A stretch of 64,000 nt of DNA from Bacteroidia bacterium (GTDB lineage: Bacteria > Bacteroidota > Bacteroidia > SpSt-205), in contig JANXCX010000006.1 of assembly GCA_025059535.1 (NCBI GenBank), positions 119,072 to 183,071 of the forward strand, read 5' to 3'. Under the pieces are notes generated by a model that was not told the origin of the DNA, did not search any database, and worked only from the letters and a program-made list of their open reading frames with translations. Below are positions 9,055-18,694 of the stretch, in pieces (position 1 is the stretch's first letter; each line of letters opens with the position of its first letter). Made by a program: the position numbers and the translations under genes.

Positions 9055-10548
9055 GTGGAACGCTGGAGTAGCCGCTGGGGAGCGCTATGGGCTCTAATCG
9101 GCGGGGCGGTGGGCTTGGGAAATTTTTTGCGGTTTCCGTTTCAGGCGGCACGCTGGGGGGGAGGGGCTTTCTTAGTACCCTATCTGGTGGCCCTTCTGGT
9201 AGTGGGGCTGCCCATGGTATGGATAGAGATGCGCCTGGGGCAAGCAGGGGCGCAGAGCGGCGCACGCAGCGCACCCTTTCTTCTGCGTACGCTGGCTGGA
9301 AAATCTGGCTGGTTCATAGGCCTTCTCGCCGTGTACGTAAGCCTCGCTGTGGCCTCGTACTACGCCTATCTTACTGGCTGGACCCTGGGTTATACCTACC
9401 ATGCGCTCCTAGGCACCTTCAGCGGTAAGGACTTAGAGACGTTAAAGGGCTTCTATTCTGAGTTTATTCGTAAGCAGAGCTGGATTTTTTGGCTTCTTAC
9501 TTGGCTACTGACAGGGGCTATTCTGCGTGGCGGCCTGCAGCACGGCGTGGAGCGACTCAACCGCTATGGCATGCCGCTTCTTTTTCTTTTAGGGATTGGT
9601 CTAGCGAGCGGGGCCCTCTTTTTGGGGCCTACAGGGTACTGCCCTACCTGCGACCCCAAAGAAGGCCTGCTGTATTTGTATCTTCCCCGCTGGACCGCCC
9701 TCCGAGAGCCGGCGGTGTGGCTAGCGGCCGCTGGGCAGGTCTTTTTCTCCATAGGGGTGGGGTTTGCGATGTATCCCGTGTATGCGGCTTATAGTGGATC
9801 AGCGCCCCTACTGACTCAAGGCACCTACACCGTGGCCGCTAATACCTTCGCCGAAGTGGTATTGGGCGGGCTTATCGTAATACCTCTCACTACGGCTTTC
9901 TTGGGGCTTCCTTATGTGCAGCAGCAGGCAGGTTTTGGGATGGGCTTTGAGGTAATGCCGTATGTATTGGAGGCTTGGGGCGGGCGGCTACTCACGGCAG
10001 CCTGGTATGTGCTCCTGTTTTTGGCGGGCCTAAGCTCACTGCTGGCAATGGGATGGGTAGTAGTTACGTGGTTGGCAGAGATTTTTGGCGGCCCACCCCA
10101 GCGCTGGACAACCCCCTTCCTCGGCGTAAGCCTACTGCTGGGGCTTCCACCGCTTTTAGGCTATGCCGAAGATACCCTCAATCTTTACGACTACTGGGCA
10201 GGTACTTTCCTGCTGGTACTCGCCGCTTTAGGGCACTGGTGGCTTTTCCAACGAGCCGCCCGCCAAGGACTGGTAAGCCTTGAAGTAGCGAGCCCTTTTC
10301 GCTGGATTATACGCTGGCTGACACCCCTTTTCTTAGGGCTGATTCTTTTGGGAAGCTGCTTCCAGCCTGCGGCCGGAGACTGGATAGGGGCTTGGAAGAG
10401 CCTGTGGAATACAGGGCACTGGCCTTGGGCGGAAGAAGCCCTGCCCATATGGCTGGCTCACCACACCTTCCGCTCTCCTTGGAACACCCTAGGTCTAGCG
10501 CTTCTCCTTAGCACCTTAGGCCTAGTTTTTACGCTGCGTCGCCGATGA
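9055..10548 (+). CDS. Neurotransmitter:sodium symporter (NSS/LeuT) family transporter
   Basis: 497 aa with 11-12 hydrophobic helices, the usual bacterial NSS length. TM1 carries the Na+/substrate-site signature GGAVGLGNFLRFPFQAARWG, followed by GGAFLVPY and, in TM6, the region GVGFAMYPVYAAYSG. It should import an amino acid or related compound together with Na+. The GTG start is supported because the consensus TM1 begins only 16 residues in, and because a -7 element ends 4 nt before it. The stop overlaps the next start by 4 nt. Confidence 0.92.
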   Translation: MERWSSRWGALWALIGGAVGLGNFLRFPFQAARWGGGAFLVPYLVALLVVGLPMVWIEMRLGQAGAQSGARSAPFLLRTLAGKSGWFIGLLAVYVSLAVASYYAYLTGWTLGYTYHALLGTFSGKDLETLKGFYSEFIRKQSWIFWLLTWLLTGAILRGGLQHGVERLNRYGMPLLFLLGIGLASGALFLGPTGYCPTCDPKEGLLYLYLPRWTALREPAVWLAAAGQVFFSIGVGFAMYPVYAAYSGSAPLLTQGTYTVAANTFAEVVLGGLIVIPLTTAFLGLPYVQQQAGFGMGFEVMPYVLEAWGGRLLTAAWYVLLFLAGLSSLLAMGWVVVTWLAEIFGGPPQRWTTPFLGVSLLLGLPPLLGYAEDTLNLYDYWAGTFLLVLAALGHWWLFQRAARQGLVSLEVASPFRWIIRWLTPLFLGLILLGSCFQPAAGDWIGAWKSLWNTGHWPWAEEALPIWLAHHTFRSPWNTLGLALLLSTLGLVFTLRRR

Positions 10549-13373
10549 CCACCCCAACTTGGGATTGGCGCGGCATATGGCCTATCCTGCCCAAGACAGA
10601 AAAACATACGGCGCGCCTCTTTTTTGTCTTCCTTCTTGTAAGCTGGGGCGCTTTACTTAGGGCCTGGCTTGAGCGCTACAGCTTCAAAGAGGCCTTTGTC
10701 CCTTTCTACTATTACGAAGAGGAGATAGCCCCTATTGACCTTCGTCGCATCCAGTACCGCAGCTACCTGGTGGAATTGCCCGTACGGCGGGTATATGAGC
10801 TTACAGCTACCCAGCTTCTAGCCCCAGAAAAAAGCGCCATACTCTTAGGGTGGATAGGGATTGTTTTGGGGTGGGCTGCGCTCCTTGCAGCGGCCACTCG
10901 CATGCAGGGCTTTTTACCCTACCTAGTGTATTTCGGCTGGGTAGTTTGGGTCCATTCAAGTAAAACCGCTTTGGCTTGGGCAGGTGTCGATCCGTTTTAC
11001 GTTGTTTCGCTGGGGCTTTCGCTAGTCGTACTTCTGCCCACTTTATTCATTCAAATGGGCCTCTGGCGGCTGGAAATGCGCTATACTGTCCTTCTTCTAA
11101 CGGCGGGGGTCGCCAGCGTTTTAGGCCTACCGGCGATTTGGAAGGGTCTTGGCGTGCTCCATGATGCGCTGGTTTTCCCAGGCCTTTTAGGATTAGTAGC
11201 GGCAGGGATAGGGGCTCTTTTAGGACCTCTGGCCCTTTTGGCTGTAGGAGTATATGTCCTGACCCGTAGGCGTGCGAACCTGCTGGGCTATGGCCTCCTT
11301 GCAGGCTTGAGCTTGGGGCTCAGCGCAGGGATAGCCTTCTTGCCCCAAGATCTCAGTCATTCGCTTACCTTGGCCTTAGGCCTACTTGGACTTATAGCAG
11401 GCTTTATAGGGCTTCAACCCTATTACCCCCTATGGACCGACGGCTTCCGCCACCCCATAGCCCTTCTGTGGAGCTGGGCCGGCATAAATTTTCTAACTAC
11501 GGCGCCACTGGCTTATCACCTCAACGCCTACCAGTACTTTTATTTCTACTCCACTATTCGCCTCTGGCAGACTTTTTTAGGAGTAGGGCTTTTGGGCGGC
11601 ACGCTCTACTTGGGCCTGAATTTTTGGGCCCTCTGGCAAACGCGCCAGATGAAATATTGGGACCTTCCCAAAAGCCCGCGCCTCCCTCTAGCCCTAGTTT
11701 TCTTTCTCCAGATTATGGTAGGGGCTGGGCTTGAAGTACAGGAGAATTGGCCGATTACGCGTTTTCCCGCCCGGTGGCAGGCGCTAGCTGCGGCCGAAAG
11801 TAGCCTACTCACGGAAAATTGGGAGGCCGCCGAAAAAGCCCATCAGAAAGCGCTCCTCTTTTTGCCCTTTGAGTCGCGTTTAGCCTACAATTTGGCCCAT
11901 ATCCAGTTTCAGCTGGGGAAAGAGCTGGAGAAAGTGGCCCTTCGCTGTGAGGAGGCCCTTTTGACGCGTCCTTTTCTTCCAGCTGCCCTTCAAGCCGCGC
12001 TCTTGTGGCTTCAATTAGAACGGCCCGTACGCGCCACCCAACTCCTTCAGCGTTATACTAATCGCTTCGGTCCGAATGCGCGCGCTTTCAATCAGCTCGC
12101 CTTTCTCTTCTATAAGCTAAACACGCCCGATTCTGCCGCTTTTTACTGGAAGGAAGCTATTCGCCTAGCGCCGGCTAATCCTACCTATTATGCGCATTTG
12201 GCGCTACTTTACCTGCGCTATGAGCGCCGTCAGTGGGCTGCGCGCGTGGCCAGTAGTATCCCTTCCCCTTTCCCGCCGGCGGTAGCGGAGAATCTTGCCT
12301 ATTTCCACCTTATGAGAGTGCTACCGAAGCCGCCGCCTAACCCTACAGGCCAAAATGCCCAGTGGCTCGGCCTAGCGCAAGACACAACCCCCCTCGGTCG
12401 GTGGAGTGCGGCCCTTCATGCCCGCAAACTCGGACAGGTAACCTCTTTTCTGCCTTACTTCTACCAGCACGACCGTGAGCTCTATCCTTATGCGGTACGC
12501 TATACGGCTCTCCACTTCTTAGAAGCAGGTTTAGCGCGGAAGGCGGCCGACCTTTTTCTCCAGGCGGGCACCCCGCGCGATTCCCTTTATGCGGCGTATG
12601 CCTTAGCGGAAGGGGGTTGCTGGGAGGCGGCCTACACCTTAGCCAGCCGCCTAATGGCCTCCTATCCCGAGGTGGAAGAAGAGGCCCGCCGCGAAGTGAG
12701 CGTCCTCTTAGCCGCTTCGGGAAATTTTTTGGAGGCTAACCTCGTTGAGCCGCTCGCTAATTGGACGGACCAGGACTACTTGCGCTTTGGTTTATACACC
12801 TTTCTTCGCGGTGATCTTCAGACGGCGGTCCAAGGGTTACGCCCGTGGGTAGATAGAGGAGCTACCTACGAGGCCCCCTATGAGTGGGTTGCGCGCCTTT
12901 TCCTGCTTCAAAAGGACACGGCAGCGGCGCTAGAAAATCTCTCCGCTGGCCTTCAGCGTATGCCTACCTCTTTTCGGCTTCATGCCCTCCAAGCCGAAAT
13001 TTATCTAAGCTTACCCGGTAAAAGGGAGATATCCGATAGGCTTTTAGATAGCCTGAGTAAGCGTCTCAGTGGGCTTGAGGATACGGTGCGGTTTTATACG
13101 CTTCGGCTGAGGCGATGGGGCCCAAAATGGCTTACCGATTCTCTCCTTCAAAGGCTGCCAGGTTGGAAGGAGGGTTTAGCGGCGTATGCCCAAGCGCTTC
13201 TCCAGCAGGGGCAAAGCGCCCAGGCCTACGAGTTTCTTGCTAAGTACTTAGAGTTAGACCCCTACGACCGAGTGGCCTGGCGCCTGTATGGCGAAGCGGC
13301 GCGTCAACTCAACCTGCCCGATGAGGCGGCCTTTGCCGAGCGCAAGCCCGATCCATGCCCCGCTGCGCTATAG
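10545..13373 (+). CDS. Polytopic membrane protein with C-terminal TPR repeats
   Basis: 942 aa. The first 400 residues hold about ten hydrophobic helices. From about residue 410 to the end the sequence is helical repeats of TPR type, for example NWEAAEKAHQKALLFLPFE, YNLAHIQFQLGKELEKVA and DSAAFYWKEAIRLAPANPTY. There is no recognisable catalytic motif. Such proteins often scaffold envelope assemblies; no more can be said. It overlaps the symporter stop by 4 nt and purN by 19 nt, so the three genes form one operon. Confidence 0.7.
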   Translation: MTTPTWDWRGIWPILPKTEKHTARLFFVFLLVSWGALLRAWLERYSFKEAFVPFYYYEEEIAPIDLRRIQYRSYLVELPVRRVYELTATQLLAPEKSAILLGWIGIVLGWAALLAAATRMQGFLPYLVYFGWVVWVHSSKTALAWAGVDPFYVVSLGLSLVVLLPTLFIQMGLWRLEMRYTVLLLTAGVASVLGLPAIWKGLGVLHDALVFPGLLGLVAAGIGALLGPLALLAVGVYVLTRRRANLLGYGLLAGLSLGLSAGIAFLPQDLSHSLTLALGLLGLIAGFIGLQPYYPLWTDGFRHPIALLWSWAGINFLTTAPLAYHLNAYQYFYFYSTIRLWQTFLGVGLLGGTLYLGLNFWALWQTRQMKYWDLPKSPRLPLALVFFLQIMVGAGLEVQENWPITRFPARWQALAAAESSLLTENWEAAEKAHQKALLFLPFESRLAYNLAHIQFQLGKELEKVALRCEEALLTRPFLPAALQAALLWLQLERPVRATQLLQRYTNRFGPNARAFNQLAFLFYKLNTPDSAAFYWKEAIRLAPANPTYYAHLALLYLRYERRQWAARVASSIPSPFPPAVAENLAYFHLMRVLPKPPPNPTGQNAQWLGLAQDTTPLGRWSAALHARKLGQVTSFLPYFYQHDRELYPYAVRYTALHFLEAGLARKAADLFLQAGTPRDSLYAAYALAEGGCWEAAYTLASRLMASYPEVEEEARREVSVLLAASGNFLEANLVEPLANWTDQDYLRFGLYTFLRGDLQTAVQGLRPWVDRGATYEAPYEWVARLFLLQKDTAAALENLSAGLQRMPTSFRLHALQAEIYLSLPGKREISDRLLDSLSKRLSGLEDTVRFYTLRLRRWGPKWLTDSLLQRLPGWKEGLAAYAQALLQQGQSAQAYEFLAKYLELDPYDRVAWRLYGEAARQLNLPDEAAFAERKPDPCPAAL

Positions 13374-13948
13374 CCTACTCAGGTCGCGGCCGGCTGGCCG
13401 CCGCCATAGCAGAGTTTTTTCTAGCCCGTCAGGGCAGGGTAATCGGCTTTGTCGATCGACCCAATGCCAATCGGCAGGCGCTGGAAGCCCTAGGCGTGCC
13501 CGTATATACTATTCGCAATACGGCCGAGGATTGGCTACACGTATGTGAGCGGGAAGGTATAGAATGTATCGCTTTAGCTGGGTATCTCCGCCTTGTTCCC
13601 GCTGAGGTGGTGCGGCGCTACGCTGGCCGCCTGCTCAATAGCCACCCAGCCCTTCTGCCCGCTTTCGGAGGTAAAGGTATGTATGGGCGCCACGTACATG
13701 CCGCCGTAGTAGCAGCCGGCTGCGCCGAAAGCGGCCTAACGATTCACCTAGTAGAGGAAAATTACGACACAGGGCCTATACTTTATCAGGTGCGTCTGCC
13801 TATCGCTGGCCTTTCGGTAGAGGAGGTAGAGGCTTTCATTCAGGCAGTTGAACGGGTGGTGTATCCGGCCTTTGTTTGGCGCTTCTGCCAGAGCCTAAGG
13901 CTTACAAGGAGCCAAAACGCCCCAAATAACCAGGCCATAAGCCCCTGA
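13355..13948 (+). CDS. purN: Phosphoribosylglycinamide formyltransferase
   Basis: 197 aa. It transfers formyl from 10-formyl-THF to GAR in purine synthesis. The catalytic set is visible: Asn and His in LLNSHPALLPAFGGKGMYG (about residue 90) and Asp in VEENYDTGPILYQ (about residue 130); LAGYLRLVP is the folate-side loop. The N-terminus is close to the family start. The start lies 19 nt inside the previous gene. The last 109 nt overlap the convergent PHP-domain gene, so the C-terminal 35 residues are also coding on the other strand. Confidence 0.92.
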   Translation: MPRCAIAYSGRGRLAAAIAEFFLARQGRVIGFVDRPNANRQALEALGVPVYTIRNTAEDWLHVCEREGIECIALAGYLRLVPAEVVRRYAGRLLNSHPALLPAFGGKGMYGRHVHAAVVAAGCAESGLTIHLVEENYDTGPILYQVRLPIAGLSVEEVEAFIQAVERVVYPAFVWRFCQSLRLTRSQNAPNNQAISP

Positions 13949-14997
13949 ATTGAAGGCAGAGGGCGTCTGGGAGGGATTCCTCGGCGCTTCGGCCCACCTC
14001 GCACAAGCGGCGAAGCATACAGCTCCACCTGAGCGGTATAGGCTTCAAACCGCAGGTAGGTATCGTCAGGCCGAATGGCATACGTCAAGCTGTCCGTCCG
14101 ATAAACTACCCGCCGTATTCTCCCTTCTTGCCCAATCAGCCGCAGAGAGTCCGCTACGAGGGTGAGCCTAACGCGCAGAAGCGTTTCACCTACTATCTCT
14201 ACCTGCTGAAGGCGCGGATAAGGTCCTTGAATGGGAAAAGGCGTGCGATTCTTGTACCCTACCGTTCGCCCTTCAACTAAGGCAGCCCGCAGGCTCTCTA
14301 CTGGGGCTTCCTCAGGCAGTAGCACTTCGGTCCAGCGGCTCATGAGCTGGTGGGGATTTTCCACATCATGCACATTGTCGTGGGCTAAAATAGGCGCAAA
14401 GTGCCCTGAGGACAAAGCGCTGTCCCACTCTGCCACAGAGTCCCCAAAACGGTTCAGCACTTCTATCGCCTCGTAGCCGCCCAGCTGGGCTAAGTGGGAG
14501 CCCGTATAGCTCCGCATAAAGCGAGGATGAGCCAGAACGAGGAATCCCGTAACGGGCCGTAGCCGTTCAAGGACGAATTGCCGCATGGCTAAGGTTTGGC
14601 TCAAGGGAAAGTCCCACCACACGACTCGGCGGGGCCAGAAGCAGAGCTGATGAACTTTACCCAAATTCCAGCCATGCTCATAGAGCGGGAGAGGGCTAGC
14701 GGGATTTATCCGCTGATAGTCCGAAAGGCCGATCCACGCGTAGCCTAACCGCCTATAGGCGCGCTGGATAGTTGGGGCTTCTTGGTAACCCTTGGTAAGT
14801 CCCCCCCAAGTGCGCGTATGGATATGAAAGTTAGCGCGCGTCCATACAAGCGGTGCATGCGCAAAGGGGTTATACCAGCAATGGCCGGTAAAAGGCTGAC
14901 GCGGGGCCCATTCATACACTGGGACCAGGCTATACCACAGGCTAAGGAGGCCCAATCCCGAAGTACCTACGAGAAGAAGAGGGTTAGACCAGCGCAC
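13840..14997 (-). CDS. Membrane-anchored PHP-domain protein
   Basis: 385 aa. An N-terminal hydrophobic helix (residues 5-28) and a C-terminal one (SIQGLMAWLFGAFWLLVSLRL) flank a PHP-like metal-dependent phosphoesterase domain: the HxH pair in RANFHIHTRTWGG, then FLVLAHPRF and ILAHDNVHDVENP supply the expected metal ligands. About 120 residues after this are beta-rich. The product probably sits in the envelope with the domain outside. Last gene of the TetR-aminotransferase-PHP run, starting 14 nt inside the aminotransferase end. The substrate is unknown. Confidence 0.72.
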   Translation of the reverse strand: MRWSNPLLLVGTSGLGLLSLWYSLVPVYEWAPRQPFTGHCWYNPFAHAPLVWTRANFHIHTRTWGGLTKGYQEAPTIQRAYRRLGYAWIGLSDYQRINPASPLPLYEHGWNLGKVHQLCFWPRRVVWWDFPLSQTLAMRQFVLERLRPVTGFLVLAHPRFMRSYTGSHLAQLGGYEAIEVLNRFGDSVAEWDSALSSGHFAPILAHDNVHDVENPHQLMSRWTEVLLPEEAPVESLRAALVEGRTVGYKNRTPFPIQGPYPRLQQVEIVGETLLRVRLTLVADSLRLIGQEGRIRRVVYRTDSLTYAIRPDDTYLRFEAYTAQVELYASPLVRGGPKRRGIPPRRPLPSIQGLMAWLFGAFWLLVSLRLWQKRQTKAGYTTRSTA

Positions 14998-16183
14998 GTA
15001 ACGCTTCTACCATCCGAGGCAAGCCAGCCTTAATTTCGTTCAGACTTACGGCGTAGCTAAGCCGCAGGTGCTGAGGCGCCCCGAAGGCGGTTCCTGAGAC
15101 TAAAGCAACCCCATGAATTAAAAGGTATTCTGTAAGGACGTCGGCATCAGCGATAATCTCGCCGGTAGGCGTTACTTTGCCCAAAAAGCTTGAAACATTG
15201 AGCAGAAAGTAGAAGGCGCCTTCGGGGAGATAGGGCTCGGTCTGGGGCAAGTAGGCTTTTAGGTAGGTATATATGTAATCGCGCCGTTCGCGAAAGGCTT
15301 GGAGCATTGGGGCTAGGAGCTGAGTGAGATCACTTTGCAGGCCAGCTAATGCGGCTTTCTGGGCAATCAGATTAGCGCCGGAGCTGGTCTGGCCTTGCAC
15401 TTTGGCCATAGCGGCGGCCAGCTTCGGCGGCGCCAGGGCATACCCCAATCGCCAGCCTGGCATCGCAAAGGCCTTGGAAAAACCATTGCATATTACCGTC
15501 CGCTCCGCCAGGGAAGGTATCTGCGCTGGGGATACATGCTGCCCCTCATACCGAATCAGCTCATAAATCTCATCCGAAATAACCCATACTTGGGGATAAG
15601 CTGAGAGAACTTCGGCTAAGGCCTCTAGCTCGGGCCGGGTATAGCAGCTTCCTGTTGGATTGGAAGGGCTACACAGGATAAGCGCTTTAGTGCGGGGGCT
15701 AAGGTAACGCGCCAATTTCTCCGGCGTAAGCTTGTAGCCTTCTGCCTGGGTAGTAGGTACTATAATCGGCTTTCCTTGGGCTAAATGCACCAGCGGCAGG
15801 TACGATACCCAATACGGAGCCGGTACAATTACCTCCTCCCCAGGCTCTATGAGTGAAAAGAGCGCATTGAAGATAGCCTGTTTGGAACCATTAGAGACTA
15901 CAACCCATTCCACTGAGCAGGGCACACCATAAGTGCGGTGATAATAGCTTGCTATAGCCTCGCGCAGCGGGGCGATACCTGGCACGGGGGGATAAGGGGC
16001 ATGGCCCTCTTGAATAGCGGCGATAGCTGCAGCCCGAATAGGTTCAGGTACAGGAAAATCAGGCTCGCCTAAGAGAAGGGAAAGTATAGGCTTGCCCGCG
16101 GCGCGTAGCTCACGTACCCGCTGGGCCATCCCCAGCGTCTGAGCCTCGCTAAGCTCCGCTACGCGCTGGGCTACCCCCGTCAA
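14984..16183 (-). CDS. PLP-dependent aspartate/aromatic aminotransferase, class I/II
   Basis: 399 aa, fold type I. Motifs in order: LLGEPDFPVPEPI near the N-terminus, NGSKQAIFNAL, the Asn/Pro block LCSPSNPTG, VISDEIYELIRY, and the PLP lysine in NGFSKAFAMPGWRLGYAL (about residue 240). It most resembles the AspC/AatA subgroup that makes aspartate from oxaloacetate, sometimes also acting on prephenate. The start overlaps the TetR stop by 4 nt, so it may be controlled by that regulator. Confidence 0.88.
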   Translation of the reverse strand: MTGVAQRVAELSEAQTLGMAQRVRELRAAGKPILSLLLGEPDFPVPEPIRAAAIAAIQEGHAPYPPVPGIAPLREAIASYYHRTYGVPCSVEWVVVSNGSKQAIFNALFSLIEPGEEVIVPAPYWVSYLPLVHLAQGKPIIVPTTQAEGYKLTPEKLARYLSPRTKALILCSPSNPTGSCYTRPELEALAEVLSAYPQVWVISDEIYELIRYEGQHVSPAQIPSLAERTVICNGFSKAFAMPGWRLGYALAPPKLAAAMAKVQGQTSSGANLIAQKAALAGLQSDLTQLLAPMLQAFRERRDYIYTYLKAYLPQTEPYLPEGAFYFLLNVSSFLGKVTPTGEIIADADVLTEYLLIHGVALVSGTAFGAPQHLRLSYAVSLNEIKAGLPRMVEALRALV

Positions 16184-16833
16184 GACAGGACAGTTAGGCG
16201 CGGTAGTTTTAGCCTACCCAGCGCAAAGCGTAAAACTTCGTAAGCGCTGTCCAAAATGTTTTGTCCCATCAGCTCAAGCGGCAGACGCAAGTACGTCTCT
16301 ATCGCTTTCTCCGTATCCTCAAAGCCTTCGGACTCATCATTCAGCCAAAAGCGAATGAGCGCCCAATGAACCCCCCACAGAACATCCAGGTATAAATTCT
16401 CTAAGTGGCGCGACCGAATCTCCTCCGCAATCACCCCTTCCTGAATCACCTCCGCCATGTGGGAGCGAAACTTACGCTGATAGCCCCTCAAGAGGGTAAA
16501 TTGCGTATAGGTTTTAGCAATAAAGCTGCGATCCTTGATAACATTATCAAAGAAGGTGAAGAAGTAGGCCAATATCTTCTCGCGGGCTGAGTAGTTAGTA
16601 TAGCTTTCTGAATTTTTGAGGATATTTATCACCTCATCCGCATAAGCCGTCCATATCTTTCGCCCGATCGCATCCAGTGAAGCAAAATGCTTATAAAAAT
16701 CGGCCTCTGAGATATCTAGCATCTTACAGAAGGAAAATACATTCATGCGTTGAATTTTGTCCTCCACAACGAGCTGCTTGTAGAGGTCTACGATGCGATT
16801 CTCCAGAGAGACTTCTTTGGTTTTTGTGGCCAT
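16180..16833 (-). CDS. TetR-type transcriptional regulator
   Basis: 217 aa. Residues 8-55 form the helix-turn-helix; the turn and recognition helix are LDISEADFYKHFASLDAI, a clear TetR-like HTH. The C-terminal helices would bind a ligand. It heads the operon with the aminotransferase and PHP genes and lies 26 nt from the divergent kinase gene, so its operator may be in that gap. Its start and a -7 element 4 nt before it fit leaderless expression. Confidence 0.8.
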   Translation of the reverse strand: MATKTKEVSLENRIVDLYKQLVVEDKIQRMNVFSFCKMLDISEADFYKHFASLDAIGRKIWTAYADEVINILKNSESYTNYSAREKILAYFFTFFDNVIKDRSFIAKTYTQFTLLRGYQRKFRSHMAEVIQEGVIAEEIRSRHLENLYLDVLWGVHWALIRFWLNDESEGFEDTEKAIETYLRLPLELMGQNILDSAYEVLRFALGRLKLPRLTVLS

Positions 16834-16837
16834 GGCA

Positions 16838-16845
16838 CAAAGGTA
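16838..16845 (-). promoter_or_regulatory. -7 element of the TetR operon
   Basis: TACCTTTG on the minus strand ends 4 nt before the ATG. It is separated by one base from the facing element at 16847. Confidence 0.7.
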
Positions 16846-16846
16846 A

Positions 16847-16854
16847 GAAATTTG
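16847..16854 (+). promoter_or_regulatory. Possible -7 element of the kinase gene
   Basis: GAAATTTG, one mismatch from TAnnTTTG, ends 5 nt before the chosen ATG at 16860. Weaker than most others. Confidence 0.45.
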
Positions 16855-16859
16855 GTAGG

Positions 16860-17729
16860 ATGTGGCTACTGGAGGTAGGCGCTACGAAGACGGACTGGCT
16901 TATTGGCGCGCCTCAGGGGCTAGTGCGCCACACCCTCCAAGGGCTGAATACGGAAGCGGAAGGCTGGAAGGCCGCCGAAGCGTATGTGGAAAGGCTTCAA
17001 CAGGTACAGAAGCTCCAGGGGTTGGCCACGCCTCGGCATATATGGTATTATGGGCCTGCACTCCACGAGGCCGAAGCGCGCCAGCGGCTCCAAAGCCTCT
17101 TGGCAGAGGCATTTGGGGTGCCCTTAGAAGCCGTGGAAGTGGCGCATGATCTTTTAGGCGCCGCTCGGGCCGCTTGGGGCGAAGCCACGGGAATAGTCGG
17201 GATTTTAGGCACGGGCTCTAACTGCGCCCTGTGGGATGGTCAGGCGCTTATCCAGCAGGCAGGCGGCCACGGTTATCTTCTCGGCGACGAAGGTAGTGGC
17301 GCCGACCTAGGCCGGCATTTTCTTAGCGCGCTCCTTTATGCGGAGGTACCGGCGGAGTTGGAGGCGGCTTTCTGGGCCGAGAACCCTTATCCTGAGGCTT
17401 CAGCGCCGCTACACCTACGGCAGAAAGCTTACACCAGCGCACGTCCTTCCGCTTTCCTAGCAGGTTTTGCGCCTTTCCTTGCGCGCCATCAGAGGCACCC
17501 CTGGGTAAAGGCGCTGGTAAGCGAGCGTTTCACACACTTTCACCGGCGCACCTGGCGGCGATGGGGTATAAGGAAGCCTATTCGCTACGTCGGTGGTGTG
17601 GCACGGGCCTTTGCCGAACTTCTAGAGGCCACCACTCGCGCCGAGGGTGGGGAGTGGGGCGGCATAGTCGCCGATACCGCTGAAGCCCTATGGGCCTATC
17701 ACCAGCGGAAAGAAGGCACGCGCGCCTGA
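16860..17729 (+). CDS. BadF/BadG/BcrA/BcrD-type ATPase (GlcNAc-kinase-like)
   Basis: 289 aa from the ATG at 16860. The open frame extends further upstream, but that part overlaps the TetR gene and the family N-terminus LLEVGATKTDWLIG begins right after this ATG. Phosphate-binding ASKHA motifs are seen: GILGTGSNCALWDG, GHGYLLGDEGSGADLGR and IRYVGGVARAF. Close relatives in Bacteroidota are annotated as N-acetylglucosamine kinases acting in cell-wall recycling; this is the likely role. It ends 31 nt inside the convergent trpS. Confidence 0.8.
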   Translation: MWLLEVGATKTDWLIGAPQGLVRHTLQGLNTEAEGWKAAEAYVERLQQVQKLQGLATPRHIWYYGPALHEAEARQRLQSLLAEAFGVPLEAVEVAHDLLGAARAAWGEATGIVGILGTGSNCALWDGQALIQQAGGHGYLLGDEGSGADLGRHFLSALLYAEVPAELEAAFWAENPYPEASAPLHLRQKAYTSARPSAFLAGFAPFLARHQRHPWVKALVSERFTHFHRRTWRRWGIRKPIRYVGGVARAFAELLEATTRAEGGEWGGIVADTAEALWAYHQRKEGTRA

Positions 17730-18694
17730 AAGCCAATAGCCTCCCGCACGCGCCCAAGTACTTTAGCGGCTTCGGCGCGCGCCCGCTCTGCCCCCTTCTG
17801 AAGGATAGCTTCTAAAGCCGCCTTATCCCGCATCCACTGCTGATAAGCCGCACGCTGAGGCGCAAAGCGCTCCCGCAAAACCCGAAAAAGCTCCGCCTTG
17901 GCCTGGCCATAGCCATAGCCACCTTCCACATAGCGTCTGCGCATTTCCTCTACCTCCTCTGGCGAGGCTACCGCGGCATACAGTTGAAATACAATACACC
18001 GACCGGGATCCTTAGGCGCTTCAACGGGCGTGGAATCCGTAACAATGCGCCGCACGCGCCGCTCCAACTCCACCTCATCGCCTAGAACATCTAGCGTGTT
18101 TCCATAGCTTTTGCTCATTTTGCGCCCATCTATCCCTGGCAAAAGCATCACCTCTTCCTGAAAAAATCCTGTAGGCAGTTTGAAGATTTCTCCGTAGCGC
18201 CGATTGAAAGCCCCAGCGATATCCCGCGCAATTTCCAAATGCTGCTTCTGATCCTTTCCAACGGGCACGATATCGGTATCGTACAGCAGGATATCCGCCG
18301 CCATGAGGACGGGATAGGTAAAAAGCCCAGCCGAAACTTCGGCTAAATTGCCGGCTTTTTCTTTAAAGGCATGGGCGTTAGCCAGCATGGGATAGGGCGT
18401 TACGCAGCCCAGATACCAGCTTAGCTCACATACCTCAGGTACATCGGACTGCCGAAAGAATACATGCCGCTCGGTATCCAGGCCCATAGCCAGCCAGGCC
18501 GCCGCTACCGCATAGGTATTTTCTTGAAGCTGGACTGGGTTATGGACAGTGGTGAGCGCATGCAGGTCCGCAATAAAGAAAAAAGCCGGTTCGTTCTGCT
18601 GGCTAGCCAGCTCAAGGGCCGGACGAATAGCCCCCAAGAGGTTACCCAGATGGGGCTTACCTGAGCTCTGAATACCTGTAAGTATGCGGCTCAT
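17699..18694 (-). CDS. trpS: Tryptophanyl-tRNA synthetase
   Basis: 331 aa class Ic synthetase. The HIGH-equivalent is in [14 protein letters not shown] and the KMSKS loop in [14 protein letters not shown] (about residue 195). [12 protein letters not shown] and [18 protein letters not shown] are also typical. The ATG overlaps the TGA of the small bTHX gene by 4 nt, so both are one transcript from the promoter at 18830. Confidence 0.96.
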   Translation of the reverse strand: MSRILTGIQSSGKPHLGNLLGAIRPALELASQQNEPAFFFIADLHALTTVHNPVQLQENTYAVAAAWLAMGLDTERHVFFRQSDVPEVCELSWYLGCVTPYPMLANAHAFKEKAGNLAEVSAGLFTYPVLMAADILLYDTDIVPVGKDQKQHLEIARDIAGAFNRRYGEIFKLPTGFFQEEVMLLPGIDGRKMSKSYGNTLDVLGDEVELERRVRRIVTDSTPVEAPKDPGRCIVFQLYAAVASPEEVEEMRRRYVEGGYGYGQAKAELFRVLRERFAPQRAAYQQWMRDKAALEAILQKGAERARAEAAKVLGRVREAIGFQARVPSFRW

